From: Hymenobacter rigui
GTDB taxonomy: Bacteria > Bacteroidota > Bacteroidia > Cytophagales > Hymenobacteraceae
Assembly: GCF_003944715.1 (NCBI RefSeq)
Contig: NZ_RWIT01000001.1
Span: forward strand, 248,001-312,000
Length of the DNA stretch: 64,000 nt
Direction: 5' to 3'
The translations under genes were made by a program, and so were the position numbers. Below the pieces are notes generated by a model. That model did not search any database. It was not told the DNA's origin and was given only the letters and a program-made list of their open reading frames with translations. Positions 8,591 to 15,949 of this stretch are shown in pieces (position 1 is the stretch's first letter; each line of letters starts with the position of its first letter).

Positions 8591-9148
8591 ATGAGCATTT
8601 TTGGCAGTGATGACCTGAAAGGCAAGAAAATAGCCATTGTAGCCACCGACGGCTTTGAGCAGTCGGAGTTGGAAAAACCCAAGAAGTACCTGGAAGGTGA
8701 AGGCGCCGAAACCCACGTTATTTCCCTGAAAAGCGGCTCCATTAAGGGCTGGGACGAAAAGGACTGGGGCGACAAGGTGGATGTGGACAAGGTAATCGGC
8801 GACGTGAAAGTGGCTGACTACGATGCCCTGGTGCTGCCCGGCGGCCAAATGAACCCCGACGTATTGCGCACCAAACCCGAAGTAGTAAGCTTTATCGGCG
8901 AGTTTGTGCGTTCCGGCAAACCTGTAGCTGCCATTTGCCACGGCCCCTGGACGCTGATTGAGGCCGATGCCGTCCGCGGCAAAAAGCTCACCAGCTGGCC
9001 CAGCCTGCAAACCGACGTAAAAAACGCCGGTGGCCATTGGGTAGATGAAACTGTGGTGGTTGATGGCAACATCATCACCAGCCGCAACCCGCAGGATATT
9101 CCGAACTTCAACGAGAAGATCAAAGAAGCCCTGGTAGGTAAAAAATAA
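8591..9148 (+). CDS. DJ-1/PfpI-family (YhbO/YraA-like) stress protein
   Basis: The product is 185 aa. The nucleophile elbow AAICHGPWTLIEADAVRGKKLTSWPSLQTDV carries the conserved Cys-His pair. KIAIVATDGFEQSELEKPKKYL supplies the catalytic-type Glu, and the C-terminal region is DGNIITSRNPQDIPNFNEKI. This is the type 1 glutamine-amidotransferase-like fold of general stress protein 18/PfpI. Members are implicated in glyoxal detoxification or protein repair, and the exact role is uncertain. It is flanked by terminators on both sides, so it is a single-gene unit. Confidence 0.9.
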   Translation: MSIFGSDDLKGKKIAIVATDGFEQSELEKPKKYLEGEGAETHVISLKSGSIKGWDEKDWGDKVDVDKVIGDVKVADYDALVLPGGQMNPDVLRTKPEVVSFIGEFVRSGKPVAAICHGPWTLIEADAVRGKKLTSWPSLQTDVKNAGGHWVDETVVVDGNIITSRNPQDIPNFNEKIKEALVGKK

Positions 9149-9182
9149 GTCCTAGTTAGCTTTGATGAGCTTTCTTTGGCAG

Positions 9183-9225
9183 AAACGCCCCACTGGCCTG
9201 ACGTTGCCGGCGGGGCGTTTTTTTG
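9183..9225 (+). terminator. Rho-independent terminator
   Basis: AAACGCCCC pairs with GGGGCGTTT across a loop and is followed by a T7 run. It closes the DJ-1-like gene and lies just before the stop of the convergent membrane-protein gene. Confidence 0.85.
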
Positions 9226-9230
9226 TGCGC

Positions 9231-9728
9231 CTATTGGTTCAGAGCCAGTAGTTGAGCAGCGTACTGGTGGTAGAGCAGGTAAAACCCCGCATCACACAAA
9301 GTCAAAAAAGCCCCCTGTAGCAACACGGAGCGTCCGTAGCCCTCCATCTGCTCCGGGCGGGCGGCTTTGGGCGCGCGGGTCCGAAGCCAATACCCAATTG
9401 CTATATATATCAGGTCAAGACCGGCATTCAGGAGCAGAATATGCTCGAAGCGCTGCTGGGCGGCTATGCTTTCAGGGAGGCTGAGGCCGGCCACGTGCTG
9501 CGGGTTGGCGCTTAGGATACCCCACACCGCCAGCAGTGCATTCACCACATTCCAGCCCACGTTCATCAGGTGAAAATGATGCGCCACCGTGCGCGCATCG
9601 GTGCGGGCCACATAGTAACCGCTTACCAGCAGATTCAGTAGCGCCCAGGTACCCAGCACAGCCATGCCTCGTTCGACCAGCAGCTCGCGGGCATGGTTAA
9701 TCAGGTCCAGTTCAGGAGTGGCAGGCAT
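9231..9728 (-). CDS. Small integral membrane protein of unknown function
   Basis: The product is 165 aa with about four hydrophobic helices: GMAVLGTWALLNLLVSGYYVA, VGWNVVNALLAVWGIL, ILLLNAGLDLIYIAIGYWL and VLLQGAFLTLCDAGFYLLYHQ. A conserved-looking HHFHLMNVGWN segment lies between the first two. The pattern recalls a family of short membrane proteins restricted to Bacteroidota, but I cannot name a function. The gene is convergent with the DJ-1-like gene and shares a terminator region with the barrel-protein gene upstream. Confidence 0.6.
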   Translation of the reverse strand: MPATPELDLINHARELLVERGMAVLGTWALLNLLVSGYYVARTDARTVAHHFHLMNVGWNVVNALLAVWGILSANPQHVAGLSLPESIAAQQRFEHILLLNAGLDLIYIAIGYWLRTRAPKAARPEQMEGYGRSVLLQGAFLTLCDAGFYLLYHQYAAQLLALNQ

Positions 9729-9750
9729 ACAAGGAAATGTAATCGACTAC

Positions 9751-9784
9751 AAAAAAAGGAAGCTCCGGGGAGCTTCCTTTTTTA
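9751..9784. terminator. Bidirectional terminator
   Basis: AAAAAAAGGAAGCTCC pairs with GGAGCTTCCTTTTTT, giving an A-run on one side and a T-run on the other. It terminates the minus-strand outer-membrane barrel gene. Confidence 0.8.
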
Positions 9785-9810
9785 CTTATCTGAACAGGTA
9801 GTGCGGCAAA

Positions 9811-10503
9811 TTAGTTGGCAATGCCCAAGCCCACATACACCTGGAACATACCGTTCTTGATGTTGTTGATGGACTGCGCCGCCGTGCTGGAGGGGTTCTT
9901 GATGATATCGGCAAAGCCGGCGGTGTAACGGCCACCCACGCGGGCGGGTCCTACGCGGGCTTCTACGCCGGCGGCCAGGCCGTAGTCGAAGCTGCTGTAG
10001 CTGTAGCCATAGGTGTTATTCTCGTCAGCAATTTTCCGCTCTTTGCTGCCTTCCTTCACTTTGGTGAGCAGCGAAACCTGCGGACCCACGTGCAGGCTTA
10101 CGTTGTCGAGAAAGTTGTACACCAGCAGCACCGGTACCTGCACGTAATCGAGGCGGGTAGTATAGGAGCCGGTTTGGGTGGTGTTGGCCGGGTTGCTGGC
10201 TTTGAAGCCCTGGCGGCTGTACAGCACTTCGGGCTGAATGGAAAATTTGTCGTTGAAGCCAAACTGGGCATATACCCCGGCGTGGAACGTGTTGTAGATG
10301 GCCTCGTTGCCGTAGTTTTTCTTATCGTCGCCCCGGAAGTTGGAGGCCGTAAAGCCGCCTTTGATACCGAAACCGTTGTTGCGGGAATCGGTGGTGCCGG
10401 TGCCGTAATCAGCCGAAGAAGGAGTGCCGCTGGGGCCGTTCGTCTGGGCCATGGCCGTTACGCTCAGTGCGCAGCCAGCCAGCAAGAGTGCGAGTTGTTT
10501 CAT
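9811..10503 (-). CDS. PorT-like outer-membrane beta-barrel protein
   Basis: The product is 230 aa. A signal peptide, MKQLALLLAGCALSVTAMAQ, is followed by a Thr/Ser/Gly-rich linker. About eight amphipathic strands begin at FGIKGGFTASNFRGDDKKN and end in the C-terminal NGMFQVYVGLGIAN. Motifs such as GVYAQFGFNDKFSIQPEVLYSRQGFK, YVQVPVLLVYNFLDNVSLHVGPQVSLL and DYGLAAGVEARVGPARVGGRYTAGF are typical of PorT/outer_membrane_beta-barrel family members in Bacteroidota. It is likely a small outer-membrane barrel of unknown cargo. It is a single-gene unit ending at the terminator at 9751-9784. Confidence 0.8.
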   Translation of the reverse strand: MKQLALLLAGCALSVTAMAQTNGPSGTPSSADYGTGTTDSRNNGFGIKGGFTASNFRGDDKKNYGNEAIYNTFHAGVYAQFGFNDKFSIQPEVLYSRQGFKASNPANTTQTGSYTTRLDYVQVPVLLVYNFLDNVSLHVGPQVSLLTKVKEGSKERKIADENNTYGYSYSSFDYGLAAGVEARVGPARVGGRYTAGFADIIKNPSSTAAQSINNIKNGMFQVYVGLGIAN

Positions 10504-10707
10504 GGATGTGGTAGCGGTGGTTCAGGGATAGAAAGGAGCCGTTTCGGGGAGTTGGAGCAGCATCCGTATGCCGCTATACTTGCCCGCGCTCAGAAGGTTA
10601 CAGCACCAACCTGGGTAATATCATAATCTTACACCCTGGTAAGAGCTACAATCCCTGCTGATCGGTTATCTTTGGCTCTTTACGGCCGCCGCCAGATGGT
10701 TTTGTCA

Positions 10708-10785
10708 GGGGTGTTAGCTCAGTTGGTTCAGAGCACTACCTCGACAAGGTAGGGGTCATCAGTTCGAGCCTGATACGCCCCACCA
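10708..10785 (+). tRNA. tRNA-Val (GAC)
   Basis: The full cloverleaf reads directly. The acceptor GGGGTGT pairs with ACGCCCC. The D-arm is GCTC...GAGC, the anticodon stem CTACC/GGTAG with loop TCGACAA, the T-stem ATCAG/CTGAT with loop TTCGAGC, then A73 and an encoded CCA. The anticodon at 34-36 is GAC. Position 33 reads C rather than the near-universal U. A hairpin terminator follows 20 bases downstream. Confidence 0.93.
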
Positions 10786-10804
10786 GCAAAACCGCCCGAA
10801 TCCG

Positions 10805-10835
10805 AAAATAACCGCCCTGTCCGGCGGTTATTTTT
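10805..10835 (+). terminator. Terminator after tRNA-Val
   Basis: AAATAACCGCC pairs with GGCGGTTATTT around CTGTCC, followed by T residues. It ends the single-tRNA transcript just before the HDAC-like gene. Confidence 0.85.
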
Positions 10836-10881
10836 GTATCCGGTCCACCCGTACCGCCTACGCTGCGTAGGTTTACGGCGT

Positions 10882-11790
10882 ATGCTTGCTATTGCCTGGG
10901 CCCCGCTGTATGCCCACCCGCTGCCCGATAACCACCGCTTCCCCATGCTCAAGTACGAGCTATTGCCCGAGCAGCTGCTGCGGGAGGGCGTGGTACCAGA
11001 AGAAGCCTTTTTTCGGCCCGCACCGCCACCCGACGAGGAAATCCTGCGGGTGCATGAGGCGGACTATTACCACCGTCTGCTTGCCGGTCAGCTAACCCGT
11101 CACGAGGAGCGGGCCACCGGTTTCCCGTGGAGCCCGGAGCTGATTACGCGCGAAACCACCATTCTGGGCGGCACGCTGGAGTGTGCGCGCCGTGCCCTGA
11201 CCGGCGGCGTGGCTCTGAACATTGCCGGCGGCACCCACCACGCGTTCCGAAACCGGGGCGAAGGATTCTGTCTGCTCAATGATCAGGCGGCCGCTGCGGC
11301 CTATCTGCTGGCGCACCCCGGGCTGGGCGTGCGCCGGGTGCTGATTGTGGATCTGGATGTGCACCAGGGCAACGGTACGGCGGCCATTTTCGAGCAGGAA
11401 CCGCGGGTGTTTACCTTCAGCATGCACGGGGCCCGCAACTATCCGCACCGCAAAGAAACCTCTGACCTGGACCTGCCGCTGCCCGACGGCACCGACGATG
11501 CCACGTATCTGGCCTTGCTACGCGCTACGCTGCCCCGCCTGCTGGACGAGCAACAGCCGGATTTCGTGTTTTACCTAAGTGGGGTGGATGTGCTGGCCAC
11601 CGATAAGCTGGGCCACCTGAGCCTGACGCCGGAAGGCTGCCGCCAGCGCGACGCCTACGTACTGGAACTGTGCCACCGCCACCAGCTGCCCGTGGTAGTG
11701 TGCATGGGCGGGGGCTACTCCCCACGCATTGCCGACATCGTAAACGCCCATGCCGCCACCTTCCGCATAGCTGCCGATTTGTGGGGGTAG
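10882..11790 (+). CDS. Histone-deacetylase-like (HDAC/AcuC family) deacetylase
   Basis: The product is 302 aa. The start MLAIAWAPLYAHPLPDNHRFPMLKY fits the family N-terminus; an upstream in-frame ATG would extend into the tRNA terminator. The family signatures are GGTHHAFRNRGEGFCLLND (paired histidines), VLIVDLDVHQGNGTAAIF (zinc-binding D-x-H) and FYLSGVDVLATDKLGHLSLTPEG (second zinc Asp). A Gly-rich loop GGGYSPRI follows. Bacterial members remove acetyl groups from proteins, polyamines or acetoin-pathway enzymes, and the substrate cannot be predicted here. The gene is convergent with the polyketide cluster; a phased inverted repeat lies between them. Confidence 0.9.
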   Translation: MLAIAWAPLYAHPLPDNHRFPMLKYELLPEQLLREGVVPEEAFFRPAPPPDEEILRVHEADYYHRLLAGQLTRHEERATGFPWSPELITRETTILGGTLECARRALTGGVALNIAGGTHHAFRNRGEGFCLLNDQAAAAAYLLAHPGLGVRRVLIVDLDVHQGNGTAAIFEQEPRVFTFSMHGARNYPHRKETSDLDLPLPDGTDDATYLALLRATLPRLLDEQQPDFVFYLSGVDVLATDKLGHLSLTPEGCRQRDAYVLELCHRHQLPVVVCMGGGYSPRIADIVNAHAATFRIAADLWG

Positions 11791-11805
11791 GGTGGGATGG
11801 AGAGC

Positions 11806-11910
11806 GGTGAAATGAGGAGTGGTGAACGGGTGAGTATGCTATTCACCCCGTGCAAGTGACGCAGTCAGAACAATAAACTCACCCGTTCACCATCTCACTA
11901 TTTCACCATG
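11806..11910. repeat. Inverted arms of degenerate 8-nt tandem units
   Basis: The right arm (11879-11910) is four exact 8-nt units that each begin TCAC: TCACCCGT, TCACCATC, TCACTATT and TCACCATG. The left arm (11806-11837) is the complementary series GGTGAAAT, GAGGAGTG, GTGAACGG, GTGAGTAT. The core GTGAACGGGTGAGT pairs with ACTCACCCGTTCAC. The element sits between convergent genes, and its right arm overlaps the stop codon of the methyltransferase gene. Confidence 0.7.
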
Positions 11911-12605
11911 AGCACCTGCCACCGGAAGGCCCAGCGCCAGCGCAGCTGATATTGCCGGATGCCGGAGCGGTGCAACAGCAGCTGCCAGTCGGGGCGGGTG
12001 AAAGCGCGGGCTACCGACAGCGGCGCATCGTGCCGCACGAGCCGGGAGCCGCCCAGTAGTCGGGTGAGCCACCGGATGCTGTAGTAGGCCAGCGGGTGGC
12101 GGTGCAAATCATTCACGATGACAGCCATTCCGGCCTGCTGGTGCCACTGTGCCAGCATCGGAGCTAGCTGTTCATCGGGAAAGTGGTGACAGAACAGACT
12201 GGCCGTGAGGATATCGAAAGGCTGCTGCCGGAACTCCGGCGAGAAAATATCGGCCTGCTGGAAGCTGATTTCCGGGTGCTGCCGGCTTTTGCTGGCGGCA
12301 TACTGCAGCATGAAGGCATTGGCATCCACACCGGTTAGCTCCACCGCTACGCCCCGGTGGCGGGCCCACCGGGCAATCTGCCGCAGCGTATCCCCGCCGC
12401 CACTGCCCAGGTCGGCTATCCGCAGGGGGCGGCCTTTCGGAAATTGGGGCTGAAGCCGCGCCAGCGCATTGAGCACCGGCGCGTAGCCCCCCAGCCAGGT
12501 GTTAATTGTCTCCAGCTCGTCCAGGTTCTGCCGCAGCTCCTCCGAGGCCAGCGTCAGGTCATCCATCAACTCCTGCTGGGTGGCGCGGGCACTGAAATCG
12601 GGCAT
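11898..12605 (-). CDS. Class I SAM methyltransferase of the type III PKS cluster
   Basis: The product is 235 aa. LRIADLGSGGGDTLRQIARWA near residue 70 is motif I of the Rossmann-fold methyltransferases, followed by VELTGVDANAFMLQYA (acidic motif II) and FDILTASLFCHHFPDEQL (motif IV region). It starts with a helical cap (MPDFSARATQQELMDD). It lies 48 bases downstream of the type III polyketide synthase on the same strand, so it is likely the tailoring O- or C-methyltransferase of that pathway. The last codons (VLMVK) fall inside the phased 8-nt repeat, so the C-terminus may have been altered by repeat insertion. Confidence 0.85.
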   Translation of the reverse strand: MPDFSARATQQELMDDLTLASEELRQNLDELETINTWLGGYAPVLNALARLQPQFPKGRPLRIADLGSGGGDTLRQIARWARHRGVAVELTGVDANAFMLQYAASKSRQHPEISFQQADIFSPEFRQQPFDILTASLFCHHFPDEQLAPMLAQWHQQAGMAVIVNDLHRHPLAYYSIRWLTRLLGGSRLVRHDAPLSVARAFTRPDWQLLLHRSGIRQYQLRWRWAFRWQVLMVK

Positions 12606-12614
12606 GAGAAGGTA

Positions 12615-12706
12615 ATGTGCAGAATGAGGTGAATGTGGAGATGCGTGAAATGCTCAGGAGGTTACGACGGCCTCATTCTGCACGTTTAACTCATTTACCT
12701 CATCCG
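12615..12706. repeat. Inverted arms of degenerate 9-nt tandem units at the PKS/methyltransferase junction
   Basis: The right arm (12672-12706) reads as 9-nt units CTCATTCTG, CACGTTTAA, CTCATTTAC and CTCATCCGC. The left arm (12615-12652) is units starting ATG at steps of 9, 9, 8 and 9. A 13-bp exact inverted match, GTGCAGAATGAGG (12617-12629) against CCTCATTCTGCAC (12671-12683), joins the arms. The right arm is read as the C-terminal codons of the polyketide synthase. Confidence 0.7.
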
Positions 12707-13817
12707 CTCCGTAAGCTACGGTCAGCAGCATGGCCTCCAGCGTGAGGCCGGGGCCAAAGGCAAAGCTGAGTACCGGCGCGCCGGTATCGGCAGGAGTGAG
12801 GGTGCGGAGCAGGTCGCGCAGCACGTACAGCACCGTCGCCGACGACATATTACCGTAGTTGCGCAGCACCTCGTAGGCAAAGCGGTTATCGTGAGCGGTG
12901 AGGCCCAGGGCCTGCTCAATGGACTCCAGAATCTTGCGGCCCCCCGGATGAATGGCAAACGCCCGGATATCGGCCAGCTGCACCGGCAAATCGGCCAACA
13001 GGCGCTGCGTAAGATGCCCAATGCCCTGCTGAATCATGCGCGGCACATAGGAGGAAAGCGTCATCTCAAACCCGAAGTTATTGATGTGCCAGGCCATATC
13101 GGCGTGCCCGTCGGGCTCCAGGTCACAGTGAAACGCAGTCAGCGCCAGACTAGGACCGGTAACGGCCGGCTGGGCCTGTACCAGCGCCGCCGCCGCGCCA
13201 TCCCCGAACAGGGCGTTGGAAACCAGGTGGTCGTCTTCGTGGCTTTTCTGGAAGTGCAGCGTACATAGCTCCGTGCATACCAGCAGTACACGTGCATCGG
13301 GCGTGGCTTGGCAGAAAGCATTGGCCAGCTTCAGCCCATTCACGGCCGCATAGCACCCCATGAAGTTCACGCAGGTGCGCTGCACATGGCCCGGCAGCCC
13401 CAGCGCCGCTACCAACTCAATATCCAGTCCGGGCGCGTACATGCCGGTACAGCTCACCGTAATCAGGTGCGTGATGGAGCTGAGCTCTACCTCCGGCAAC
13501 TGGCGCATACAGTCCTGTACGGCCTGCACCGACAGCGGCAGCGCGTGCCGGCGGTAGGCGGCCATGCGCTGGCCCACGCCCGGAAACGGCTCAAGGCCGG
13601 GCGTATTCGGGAAGAACTCATACTCGCCGTTCGGGCGGCCGTAGTCCGGCAGCACCGTATAGCGGTGCTCAATGCCCGATACCCGGTACAAGGCCCGCAG
13701 TCTGCGCGTACCGGCCTCGTCCAGCTCCAGGGCGCTGGCCATGAAATCGGCAATCTGCAATTGAGGGATACGGTGGGGCGGGTTGGCGGTGCCGATGGCA
13801 CACAGGTAGCTACTCAT
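12654..13817 (-). CDS. Type III polyketide synthase (chalcone synthase-like)
   Basis: The product is 387 aa. The catalytic triad is visible: Cys in RTCVNFMGCYAAVNGLK (about residue 150), His in FAIHPGGRKILESIEQAL and Asn in NYGNMSSATVLYVL. LITVSCTGMYAPGLDIELV and the GFGPGLTLEAM-like FAFGPGLTLEAMLL also fit the family. It should condense malonyl-CoA onto an acyl starter to give alkylresorcinols, alkylpyrones or similar. It is the middle gene of a minus-strand trio, 89 bases after the flavoprotein gene. The last dozen residues (EVNELNVQNEAVVTS) are encoded by the 9-nt phased repeat and look like an acquired tail. Confidence 0.92.
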   Translation of the reverse strand: MSSYLCAIGTANPPHRIPQLQIADFMASALELDEAGTRRLRALYRVSGIEHRYTVLPDYGRPNGEYEFFPNTPGLEPFPGVGQRMAAYRRHALPLSVQAVQDCMRQLPEVELSSITHLITVSCTGMYAPGLDIELVAALGLPGHVQRTCVNFMGCYAAVNGLKLANAFCQATPDARVLLVCTELCTLHFQKSHEDDHLVSNALFGDGAAAALVQAQPAVTGPSLALTAFHCDLEPDGHADMAWHINNFGFEMTLSSYVPRMIQQGIGHLTQRLLADLPVQLADIRAFAIHPGGRKILESIEQALGLTAHDNRFAYEVLRNYGNMSSATVLYVLRDLLRTLTPADTGAPVLSFAFGPGLTLEAMLLTVAYGADEVNELNVQNEAVVTS

Positions 13818-13906
13818 CAGGGGCAGTTTACGTAAAAAAGCCAGTGCTGGGGTTACAGGTTTTCGGGATTGATTTCAGCCGCCGGTTGCCGGGTACGGGC
13901 CCGGGG

Positions 13907-15025
13907 CTAAAACGGCTGCCCATGCGTGCGCCGGATCAATTGCCGCACGGCGGCCGGCCACAGCCGCAGGCCGTTCACTACCAACTCGCTCAGCAGCGGC
14001 TGGCCAAACAGGCGCTGCACGGCGCGCCCGGTACGCAGGCGGCCCCCGAAGTACTGATGCCAGTCGGAGGAATACGCTTTTTCCAGGGCCGGGCGGGTAA
14101 TGCGGTGCTGCAGAAACTCGTGGGTATGTGCGGCGGCCAGGCTGGCCCCGTGAATGGCCATAGCCATACCGTTGCCGCACAGGGGCGTAATCAGGCCGGC
14201 GGCATCCCCGCACAACAGCACGTGGTCTTCGAGGCAGGTTTTGGGGGCAAAGGAAATTTCGTTAATAACCTCCGGCTGCGGATACAGAACTTCGGCCGTT
14301 TCCAGAATGTGCCGCAGCCGTGGGTTATGGGCCAGTACCTGCGCCTCCAATTGTGGAATGGTACCGTGCGTCTTCAGGTTTTGGCGAGTGGTGAGGTAGC
14401 AGAAACAGTATTTATCGTCCTCAATAGCCGAAATGCCCGCGTAGCCATCGGCAAAGTTATGCAGCTCAATCAGGTCACGCGGCATGCTGGAGTAGCGCAG
14501 ATGATACTTCACCCCCAGGTACGGGGAGCGTTGCGTGAAGAACGGCCGGGCAAACTGGCGGTCCAGGGCACTCCGCTTACCGTAGGCCCCCAGCACTACC
14601 CGCGCTGTAAGCGTTGTGCCATCGGCCAGCACCACCTGGTGCTCGTTGCGGGCCGCGTCGAAGGTAACCTGCGTGGCGGTGGTTTGCTGCCGTATTTCCA
14701 CGCCGGACTGTATGGCCCGCTGGTACAGGAAATAATCCAATGCGTACCGACTCACCCCGAAACCGCCTAGCGGCAGCTCACTGGTCAGGCGCCGGCCGGC
14801 CGGGGAGCTTACCTGCAGGCGGGTTATGCGGGCCGGGCCCAGAGCTGCAGGGTCGGCATTCAATCGGTGCAGGTAGGGCAGCACTTCATTGGAAATGTAC
14901 TCGCCACACACCCGATGGAACGGATACCGCTGCCGCTCCACCACCGTTACTGCATAACCGCGCTGCCGCAAATCAAGTGCGGCGCACAACCCGCCCAGGC
15001 CTCCGCCAATAATGACAACGTCCAA
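13907..15025 (-). CDS. FAD-dependent oxidoreductase of the type III PKS cluster
   Basis: The product is 372 aa. The Rossmann FAD fold is at the very N-terminus, DVVIIGGGLGGLCAALDLRQRGYAVTVVER, followed by YPFHRVCGEYISNEVLP. The second FAD motif is HVLLCGDAAGLITPLCGNGMAMAIHGA. It resembles geranylgeranyl-reductase/PHBH-type monooxygenases. The start codon appears to be TTG (15023-15025), because no in-frame ATG precedes the GxGxxG motif. It is the first gene of the minus-strand flavoprotein-PKS-methyltransferase set. It probably hydroxylates the polyketide product or oxidises it to a quinone, by analogy with srsC of the Streptomyces srsABC operon. Confidence 0.85.
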   Translation of the reverse strand: MDVVIIGGGLGGLCAALDLRQRGYAVTVVERQRYPFHRVCGEYISNEVLPYLHRLNADPAALGPARITRLQVSSPAGRRLTSELPLGGFGVSRYALDYFLYQRAIQSGVEIRQQTTATQVTFDAARNEHQVVLADGTTLTARVVLGAYGKRSALDRQFARPFFTQRSPYLGVKYHLRYSSMPRDLIELHNFADGYAGISAIEDDKYCFCYLTTRQNLKTHGTIPQLEAQVLAHNPRLRHILETAEVLYPQPEVINEISFAPKTCLEDHVLLCGDAAGLITPLCGNGMAMAIHGASLAAAHTHEFLQHRITRPALEKAYSSDWHQYFGGRLRTGRAVQRLFGQPLLSELVVNGLRLWPAAVRQLIRRTHGQPF

Positions 15026-15200
15026 CTTATTTTATCGGCTAAATCGGTGAAAACGAAGAGAAAATGATTTCTTTTATCGAAGATGAATTATATTCCGCTG
15101 GCTAACTCGTTTACCATCGTATTTTTGCAAACCCTAACCCGCTGTCCGCCGTTATTCCATATTCCGACCGGGCATATTTCCCACCCGCTTAACGTATTCT

Positions 15201-15581
15201 ATGATGCAACGCTTACGCATTTTTTCTTTATTACTATTGCTGACCACCGGCCTGCATGGCAGTCCGCGGCCGGCTGTGGCACAGGCTGCTACACCCCGCC
15301 CGGCGGTTGCGGTCCGGCCCGCCAGTGAAGAGCGCGCCCTACTGGTGTATCCAAATCCCAGCACCGGTATTGTACACATTGCCATCAATGGATTTGAGGG
15401 TCGAAAAATTGAGTTGCGCGTTCTGAACGTAATTGGTACGGTAATGTACCGCGAAACGCTGACGGAACTCAATGACCGATATACCCGCACACTGGATTTG
15501 AGCAAATTTGCCAACGGCCTGTATTATGTGCGGCTCGAATCAGATAATACCAGCGAAATGCGGAAGCTGGTAATTCGCTAG
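15201..15581 (+). CDS. Minimal secreted protein consisting mostly of a T9SS sorting domain
   Basis: The product is 126 aa. It starts MMQRLRIFSLLLLLTTGLHG; the second ATG, at 15204, is an equally possible start. After a signal peptide and an Ala/Pro linker, the rest is a type A T9SS C-terminal domain: LLVYPNPSTGIVHIAINGFEGRKIELRVLNVIG, then LDLSKFANGLYYVRLESDN and MRKLVIR. There is no separate passenger domain, which is unusual for a T9SS substrate. It may be a small cell-surface protein or a decayed remnant. It is flanked by an AT-rich upstream region and a downstream terminator. Confidence 0.75.
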   Translation: MMQRLRIFSLLLLLTTGLHGSPRPAVAQAATPRPAVAVRPASEERALLVYPNPSTGIVHIAINGFEGRKIELRVLNVIGTVMYRETLTELNDRYTRTLDLSKFANGLYYVRLESDNTSEMRKLVIR

Positions 15582-15657
15582 GTTTCTCTCAATGCATTTT
15601 CTTTAGAAGAAAATGCTCCAGGGCTGCTCTTTTTTTTATGCTGTAGAAAGCTGGCGA

Positions 15658-15690
15658 AAAAAAACGCCTCCCGGTCGGGGAGGCGTTTTC
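15658..15690. terminator. Rho-independent terminator (probably bidirectional)
   Basis: AAAAAACGCCTCCC pairs with GGGAGGCGTTTT around GGTC, with an A-run on the left and Ts on the right. It lies between the T9SS mini-protein gene and the small minus-strand ORF. Confidence 0.8.
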
Positions 15691-15708
15691 TGCCTGATGG
15701 CAGCGGGA

Positions 15709-15828
15709 TTAACGGTTATTTCGCACCCGTACCGGTACGGGCTGGAGTGTATTTTTCAGGTTACGTACCGTGTCAAGCGTGAGCAGGGCAGTAGCCAGAG
15801 CAATTCCGAAGAAGATCAACAGCGTCAT
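15709..15828 (-). CDS. Candidate 39-aa single-pass membrane peptide
   Basis: An ATG at 15826-15828 opens a 39-codon frame. It reads MTLLIFFGIALATALLTLDT, then VRNLKNTLQP and a basic tail (VRVRNNR). One hydrophobic helix followed by a polar basic tail is a typical small-membrane-protein layout. The frame ends just before the terminator at 15658-15690, which would serve it on the minus strand. No strong ribosome-binding site is visible, as is common in Bacteroidota. No family is recognised. Confidence 0.4.
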   Translation of the reverse strand: MTLLIFFGIALATALLTLDTVRNLKNTLQPVPVRVRNNR

Positions 15829-15949
15829 ACGAAAAAGGAATTAAGAAAACGAAACAGTTCTGCAACGTGGTTCGGTACCAGTAAAGTACATCCGCGCAGG
15901 TGCTGTACACTCCTATAACCCCAGGAGTACGGCCGAAGTTGCAGTATAA

